64,000 nt of DNA from Hoplostethus atlanticus. Lineage: Eukaryota; Chordata; Actinopteri; Trachichthyiformes; Trachichthyidae. The translations under genes and the position numbers were made by a program. Below the pieces are notes generated by a model, which saw only the letters and a list, made by a program, of their open reading frames with translations, made no database searches and was not told the origin of the DNA. Positions 59,901-64,000 of this stretch are shown piece after piece (position 1 is the stretch's first letter; each line of letters begins with the position of its first letter). Location: NCBI GenBank assembly GCA_034670405.1, contig JAXDDX010000011.1, positions 4,917,001 to 4,981,000 of the forward strand, in the 5' to 3' direction.

Positions 59901-62900
59901 CCTGAATGCACCCTGACCCTCCCCCTTTCTTGTTGACGTGTTCTACCGCTGTGTGTAGGCTGAAGTTCAACATTACCGGTTGGTTGTAAGCTGGCCAGCA
60001 CAACCGCTGGGCCTCATATTGGCAAGGAGGACTATCACAAGATACGTTTGTTGTAACGTCGTTAGCCACTGTGTGTTGCTGTCAAATCCATTTTGCTTCT
60101 TGCTCGCTTGTGGCACCAAAGATTGTAACGTATCCGCTGTCAAGGCTCCAGCTCTCCTAGCATAGCTAACGTTAGCTTGTCAGTTCTGTTTTGTTGATTG
60201 TGAATTGGGTTCGACCACTCAGCGTTGGCGAACTATCGTCAAGTTCCACGTATCGACATCAAGCCAATATCGGTCTCAATTGTCTTATGTTGTCGTTGAG
60301 CCTGTTCTCTTAAGATAACGGTACAACTTGCCTTTGGGCTAATGCGTTAGCAAGCTAACAGCTGTCAAACTAGCATACTAGCGCCGTTTTCTGTGCCACA
60401 AACTGGCATGGATAGTGACACGTTCCCTCGACCTATGATGGAATTGGACCACTTATACATTATTTTTCTGAAGGAGCTGCAACATGTAAGTGAAGTTGAA
60501 AATACGTCTGTGCATTTTTGACATGTCCGTTAATTGCAAGGTACCTTGGCCTGCTGAGTTAGGGTTGTCTTTGGTAACAGTTGCACTTGAATGCCTCTTG
60601 AGTATCCAAGGGTGTCACTTCTGCAAGGGTCCTTTTTATAATGTGTTTGCTGTGTAGAATGTAATTTAGAGACCCTTAACCATAGTTGGTGTACAATCCA
60701 GCCCATATACAGTGCTCTGTTAAGAATGAGTTTGTTTTATATATGTTTTATAGTATGTTTGTTCCTTTCTTAACTGTCACGTGCTCAGTTCAAAGGTTTC
60801 TTAATGATTGGACTGCTATGCAGAGCTGTTCTCAGTACTGTTTAAACACTACTGAAACAGAGTGCAAAATTAACCAGCCAAATGCTGGCAAATTTTGTCT
60901 ACTCAACTCAGCCATTTGCAGTAACCACCTATTGTTTAAATGTTCTTTTCTATTCTAAAAATCATACTTGCCTGGTAAATTGGAAAGGTGGCTGAATTTT
61001 TTAGTACATCAGCTACTGTAGCAAGTGGATGCAAAGTCTTTTTCTTGCCCTGCACTGAAGTACAATGACACCAAACCTTTATGATACTTACACTAGTACT
61101 TTTGATACTACAATACTTTGGTATCGCAAGTATGAAAATTTATGCTAAATACAGGATAGAAACTGTGTGTTGGCAGGATCAGAATGAGGTCACCAGGTTT
61201 GTATCTATGTACTATGCCTTGCCATGAAATTTGAATCACGGTAATAGGGTGGGGTTTTTCTCTTATTTCACTTTTTGGCATACAACTCCCATTCATTTAT
61301 GATTGTTTACCTGCGTTTTTGCAGCTTTCTTGCATTCCTGATTGCATCCCTGAATAGCATGGTTATATGTGTGTGTCCTCAGGTGATTTCCCTTCTGCCA
61401 GAAGAGTGGAAGCCAGGGGAAACCTTGTTTGGCTGTCCTTGGCAAGCTGTTGTCATCACTGCATTGGTTGGAGTAATCTCCTTCATCCTCTTCTTCTGGA
61501 GGACCATCTTGGCGGTAAGCTTCTTGATATTACTACTCTCATCTTCCCTCAAATTCTGTGTTCTCTTTTGCCAGTAGTGGAGAAGATGGTGATTAATTCA
61601 AACAACAATAATTCAAACTAAAGCAATGTCTTTGATTTTCTAGTCCTTATCTACTATTTAAAAACTATTGAGGATAACACAATAAAGCTAGCTGCCTTAT
61701 TTCCATGGTGATTCTACTGTGACCCTTGCTTCAAACTTGAACAAATTTATGATTTTTTTTATTCTTGTTTTTGTGTGTATAGGTAAGGAAGAGGGAATAC
61801 CTTGGTAAGTTTTCCTCCTCCTTTTTCACATTACATGGACAGAAGCTGTTGCCATACATCAATGATTGTGTAAATCTCATCGTGGACTGTGTTTGTCTAT
61901 TAAGTGGATGAAAAAGGGCTCAGTGACCAAATGCAGGCACTCAAAAAAGAAAAGAACGATGCTATCTCAAAGATGTCACAACTCCAGAAACTGGTAAGAT
62001 GCACTTCCAGTTGTATCAAATATCTGGGCTAATGAGGATTATCTCATTTGGCAATAAATGTAACCTTGTTTGTGGAACATTTCAATTGCTTTCTTAGACA
62101 GAAGAACTGAAAGAAAAGCAAAAACAGTCAGAGCAAACTGCTAGTTGTGCCCTGAAAAGGAACCAAGACCTGGAGGTGAGCACCAAGGAAATGTATCGGT
62201 GTGTGTATGTGGTGGGCTTACCCTTTTTTGTGATGGATTTGGTCTTATAATTCAGAGATCAAGTCAAATTTCTTTAATTCTTGTTATCGTTACAGAGTAA
62301 GGTTTTCAAGGCGGAAACACAGAATGAAAAGATTGCTGAGGAAAATAATAAATACGCAAGACTCCTTGAAGAAGAGAGGGCAAATTCTCTCAAAAATGAA
62401 ACCCGGGTAAGTTTTATCTTTTTTTTTTTTAATTAAATTTATTTTCTCTTCTTAGATGTATGCTGCTGAATTGTTGTTGTTTTTTTGTTTTTTTCTTAAC
62501 AGATTGAAAAATTGGGGAAGTCCAATGATAAGCTGCAACTCAGCAGGAAGAAGACTCAGGAAGAGCTTGCTAAGGTAGATTTCGGTTAAGCCACAAGTCC
62601 TTGCACAATGTTTTGGACATTGTTTAACCGGTTAGAAGGAGCTTTTTAGTGTCAACATTGCTCTCTAAACTGTAACTATTAATGCCACAGACTTCTGTTC
62701 TCCTTGACGAGGCCAAGATACGCGAGGATGCCCGAAACGTCCAGCACAAGTGTCTTGAGAGGGATTATGCAGCACAAAAAGAAGAGAACAAAACGGTAAG
62801 ATAATATCTAGACTTGTTTGGATGTTTTGTTGACTGAGGTCCACCTCTTAACAATGGTGTAATTTGGTGTATATTTCAGAAAGTCTGTCGGCTTAAAAGT

Positions 62901-63747
62901 CTGAGTTGAAATGAACTAAAAGATTTCTTTGTTCCTCAACTGTAAATGAAAGCTCCACCAGCTCAGAAACTGAAGCAAAATATGCGTCAAAGCTAACCTG
63001 CTGCATGTCATGTTAGTTTGCCTCTAGCCTGACTTGAAATTTACACTGGCAAATCAAATTACTGCCCAAAGTTCAGTGCCTCCACCACCACCTGATCTCT
63101 CCCTACGGGGATAAACATGAATTAATAAAATGCGTATTGAATCAGTAACATGCTCAGTCATTCTTTGAAGCAAACAAGTACGTTCTGCCCATTCTTCTAC
63201 CCATGACTAGAGTTGCAACAAAAATGTAGTAAAAGGCTCTCCTGCCTTTTACTACACCTGCTACGTGATTAACGTACCTGGAGTTATCAATGGCAGAGGT
63301 TGACTCAATTGCTAGATCTCTGAAACAGAGTTAATTGAAGTTGGATAATTTCAGCATAACCAAGTTGTTTTCCTAAAACACTCTCCTGATCTTGCTGATT
63401 TTTTTTGTACAGCTCAAGGAAACAATTAAGGGATGGGAGGACAAACACAAGGAACTGAGTGAGCGGATCAAAGTCTACCAGAAGTCCCAGAAAGAGCTGG
63501 AGGACTCTGTGGTTCTCAAAGATCACAATGTGGAGGTCAGTCTTTTTTTAATAATGTGATTAATTTGATTTTTCTAGATAACCTTACTTTGCAAAAAGGC
63601 ATTCAACATTGTTTTGTATCAAATTGTTGCCTTGCTCCACCACAAAATGTCTCTGGCAGGTGCTGTCTGAACTGCTGGCAGACCTAGATGCTTGTGATTT
63701 GCAAAGAAGTGACACCCAAGTTCTAGCCAATGGTGAGGTAGCCACCG
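53815..63747 (+). CDS. MIA3: MIA SH3 domain ER export factor 3 (TANGO1), 5' part
   Basis: TANGO1 sits at ER exit sites, gathers procollagen and other bulky cargo in the lumen and recruits COPII coat proteins and membranes on the cytosolic side. Fifteen exons give 1297 residues and the gene continues past the edge. In order: signal peptide 1-23; SH3-like MIA domain about 28-112 (CTDEECS, FSGPDCRFLSFKK, YVYYKLSGR, EVWAGSVGNRFGYFPKDLL); acidic, largely disordered luminal region 115-730 with the conserved NVWTSLGDTVFAIVSGGE at 387-404; luminal helical segment 735-850; hydrophobic hairpin with 997-1014 and the membrane span 1046-1063; then cytosolic coiled coils from 1070 on. The start ATG has A at -3 and G at +4. 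All 14 joins keep the frame with GT-AG sites. The proline-rich C-terminus lies outside the window. Confidence 0.97.
53936..55189 (+). other. MIA3: MIA3 intron 1, dense in short palindromes
   Basis: AACGTTA, GTTAAC, GCTAGC and TTAGCTAA-type words recur many times between 54150 and 54660. No exon. Such words are enriched in many percomorph introns. Confidence 0.6.
55190..55323 (+). CDS. MIA3: MIA3 coding exon 2
   Basis: Acceptor GTATTCACAG|TGCTCC and donor GGCAGT|GTAAGT. It encodes residues 41-85, the core of the SH3-like fold. Confidence 0.97.
55423..55509 (+). CDS. MIA3: MIA3 coding exon 3
   Basis: Acceptor TGTCTATAG|GTTGGT and donor GCAGAG|GTATAA. It encodes residues 86-114, including FGYFPKDLL, the end of the SH3-like domain. 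Confidence 0.96.
55696..57958 (+). CDS. MIA3: MIA3 coding exon 4 (long luminal exon)
   Basis: A single 2263-base exon encodes residues 115-868. Acceptor TTCTTTCAG|GAAACA and donor GACCAAG|GTAGTT. It opens with ETDFVCFDTG (human ETDFVCFDGG) and is dominated by Glu, Asp, Ser and Thr. Two runs of acidic residues come from GAT/GAG microsatellites at 56944-57002 and 57361-57413. A tandem EETKPLTDEI/EETKPSTDE pair lies at 55848-55902. The last third is helical and ends LDDFQELAFSLRQKYSA, matching human LDDIQDLIYFVRYKHS. Antisense and shifted long frames here are shadows. Confidence 0.97.
58426..58761 (+). CDS. MIA3: MIA3 coding exon 5
   Basis: Acceptor TTCATTGTAG|ATGCAG and donor TCTTCAG|GTTGGT. 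It encodes residues 869-980, acidic and poorly conserved, with ELNVKKEAMPQ near the start as in human ELNVQ. Confidence 0.93.
59025..59155 (+). CDS. MIA3: MIA3 coding exon 6
   Basis: Acceptor GTTCCTCCAG|GATCTC and donor ATTGTG|GTAAGT. It encodes residues 981-1024, with the hydrophobic segment MGLFSTGMLYILCVLAMI that matches the membrane-inserted but non-spanning segment of TANGO1. Confidence 0.94.
59219..59440 (+). repeat. Teleost dispersed repeat in MIA3 intron 6
   Basis: GGAATAGTTCAACCTAAATT, then GAAAATTCAGTCATTATCTG and CTCCCCCATGTC, match the widespread fish repeat AGTTCACCC...AAAATTCTGTCATTA...CTCATGTC. The rest is degenerate. Confidence 0.6.
59880..60407 (+). promoter_or_regulatory. 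MIA3: Candidate internal promoter and 5'UTR for short MIA3
   Basis: GC- and CpG-richer than its intronic surroundings, with AACGTTAGC words and no TATA box. It precedes the in-frame alternative first exon at 60408. Placed by analogy with the internal promoter that makes human TANGO1-short. Confidence 0.4.
60408..60485 (+). CDS. MIA3: MIA3 alternative first exon (TANGO1-short-like)
   Basis: The ATG at 60408-60410 opens 26 residues that start MDSDTFPRPMMELDHL and end exactly at a consensus donor (CAACAT|GTAAGT). The phase is 0, so it splices directly to exon 7 at 61383. Human TANGO1-short also starts with MDS and a 30-40-residue unique segment before the same exon. The product would lack the SH3-like and acidic luminal parts but keep the membrane span and cytosolic half. 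It has G at +4, with G at -3. Confidence 0.7.
61383..61514 (+). CDS. MIA3: MIA3 coding exon 7 (membrane span)
   Basis: Acceptor GTGTCCTCAG|GTGATT and donor TTGGCG|GTAAGC. It encodes residues 1025-1068: SLLPEEWKPGETLFGCPWQA, then the hydrophobic span up to FFWRTILA. Human has LPDDVQPGPDFYGLPWKPV then FLWRTVLV. Confidence 0.97.
61783..61804 (+). CDS. MIA3: MIA3 coding exon 8 (22-base micro-exon)
   Basis: Acceptor TGTGTGTATAG|GTAAGG and donor ACCTTG|GTAAGT. It encodes VRKREYL plus one base. Skipping it would shift the frame, so it must be included. Confidence 0.88.
61905..61993 (+). CDS. MIA3: MIA3 coding exon 9
   Basis: Acceptor TGTCTATTAAG|TGGATG and donor AAACTG|GTAAGA. It encodes residues 1076-1105, the start of the cytosolic coiled coil (SDQMQALKKEKNDAISKMSQ). 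Confidence 0.93.
62098..62175 (+). CDS. MIA3: MIA3 coding exon 10
   Basis: Acceptor CTTTCTTAG|ACAGAA and donor CTGGAG|GTGAGC. 26 coiled-coil residues, 1106-1131. Confidence 0.94.
62296..62406 (+). CDS. MIA3: MIA3 coding exon 11
   Basis: Acceptor ATCGTTACAG|AGTAAG and donor ACCCGG|GTAAGT. 37 coiled-coil residues, 1132-1168. Confidence 0.95.
62503..62574 (+). CDS. MIA3: MIA3 coding exon 12
   Basis: Acceptor TTTTCTTAACAG|ATTGAA and donor GCTAAG|GTAGAT. 24 residues, 1169-1192. Confidence 0.94.
62691..62795 (+). CDS. MIA3: MIA3 coding exon 13
   Basis: Acceptor AATGCCACAG|ACTTCT and donor AAAACG|GTAAGA. 35 residues, 1193-1227. Human [21 protein letters not shown] corresponds to LDEAKIREDARNVQHKCLE. 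Confidence 0.95.
62796..63412 (+). other. MIA3: MIA3 intron 13
   Basis: About 620 bases of unique AT-rich sequence with no further exon. Confidence 0.7.
63413..63535 (+). CDS. MIA3: MIA3 coding exon 14
   Basis: Acceptor TTTTTTGTACAG|CTCAAG and donor GTGGAG|GTCAGT. 41 residues, 1228-1268, including ELSERIKVYQKSQKELED; human has ELSEQIKSFEKSQKDLE. Confidence 0.96.
63660..63747 (+). CDS. MIA3: MIA3 coding exon 15 (last in window)
   Basis: Acceptor GTCTCTGGCAG|GTGCTG and donor GCCACCG|GTAAGT. Residues 1269-1297 plus one base, ending VLANGEVAT; human has ELANGEVGG. The gene continues to the right of the window. Confidence 0.95.
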
Positions 63748-63894
63748 GTAAGTCCAACTCTCTAATTGGGTAAAAAGCAATAATACATTTGTAGGAATAG
63801 GCTGAGTAGATGATCAAAATGAGCATCTTTTGCAAATATGTTCAAATTTCAGCTTTCATTACACTATATTTGGTATTTGTACTGAATTGTCTCA

Positions 63895-64000
63895 CATCTT
63901 GCTTAAAGGACAACACTTTTTGGGACTTTGGCCCATTGGTCACTTTATCCAATATGTGATGAGAGGATTGGCACCAAAATCATCTCTGTGTCTGGTGGAT
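63895..64000 (+). repeat. Teleost dispersed repeat cut by the window edge
   Basis: GGACAACACTTTTTGGGACT then GCACCAAAATCATCTCTGTG and TCTGGTGGAT resemble a repeat common in percomorph introns (ACTTTTTGGG, GATGAGAGGATTG, CACCAAAATCATCTCTGT). Confidence 0.5.

Overview
The window is nuclear DNA from a bony fish, probably a percomorph. It has spliced genes with GT-AG introns, very many CA/GT and CT/GA microsatellites, teleost SINE and LINE tails, and Tc1-like elements. Three protein genes can be read exon by exon. Their order (DUSP10, then TAF1A and MIA3 head to head) matches, from memory, the human 1q41 neighbourhood. HHIPL2, which I recall lying between DUSP10 and TAF1A in tetrapods, is not seen here.

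Positions 1-20900 form a gene-poor flank. It holds an L2-type retroelement tail at the left edge, a TATA-bearing hairpin followed by a splice donor (412-587), a CCAAT/TATA promoter-like block (7680-7729), non-repetitive blocks that may be conserved enhancers, a 200 bp TTC/CTT tract, a tRNA-derived SINE, a 40 bp-period minisatellite (18.2-18.6 kb), and one small ORF with a good signal peptide (6116-6253).

Positions 20935-31200 hold DUSP10 (MKP-5) on the minus strand. It has three coding exons, one non-coding first exon, a candidate 3.9 kb 3'UTR, and a promoter with two CCAAT boxes and an ATF/CRE-like site. The predicted protein has 473 residues and an intact catalytic centre. Positions 31200-45500 form a gene-free interval with several CTCF-like motifs, a minus-strand tRNA-L2 SINE, an internally deleted Tc1-like element, and blocks resembling conserved non-coding elements.

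Positions 45508-51630 hold TAF1A (Pol I selectivity factor SL1 subunit) on the minus strand in ten coding exons, 423 residues as modelled. From 53815 to the right edge, MIA3/TANGO1 runs on the plus strand. Its first 15 coding exons are present: signal peptide, SH3-like luminal domain, long acidic luminal domain, membrane hairpin and start of the cytosolic coiled coils. The gene continues past the window. A separate in-frame first exon at 60408-60485 can splice to exon 7 and would give a TANGO1-short-like protein without the luminal domain.

The three genes do not form a pathway: DUSP10 inactivates stress MAP kinases, TAF1A starts rRNA transcription, and MIA3 exports bulky secretory cargo from the ER. 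Exon calls rest on homology recalled from memory, splice consensus and exact reading-frame continuity. Repeat-family names and regulatory sites are weaker and marked as such.
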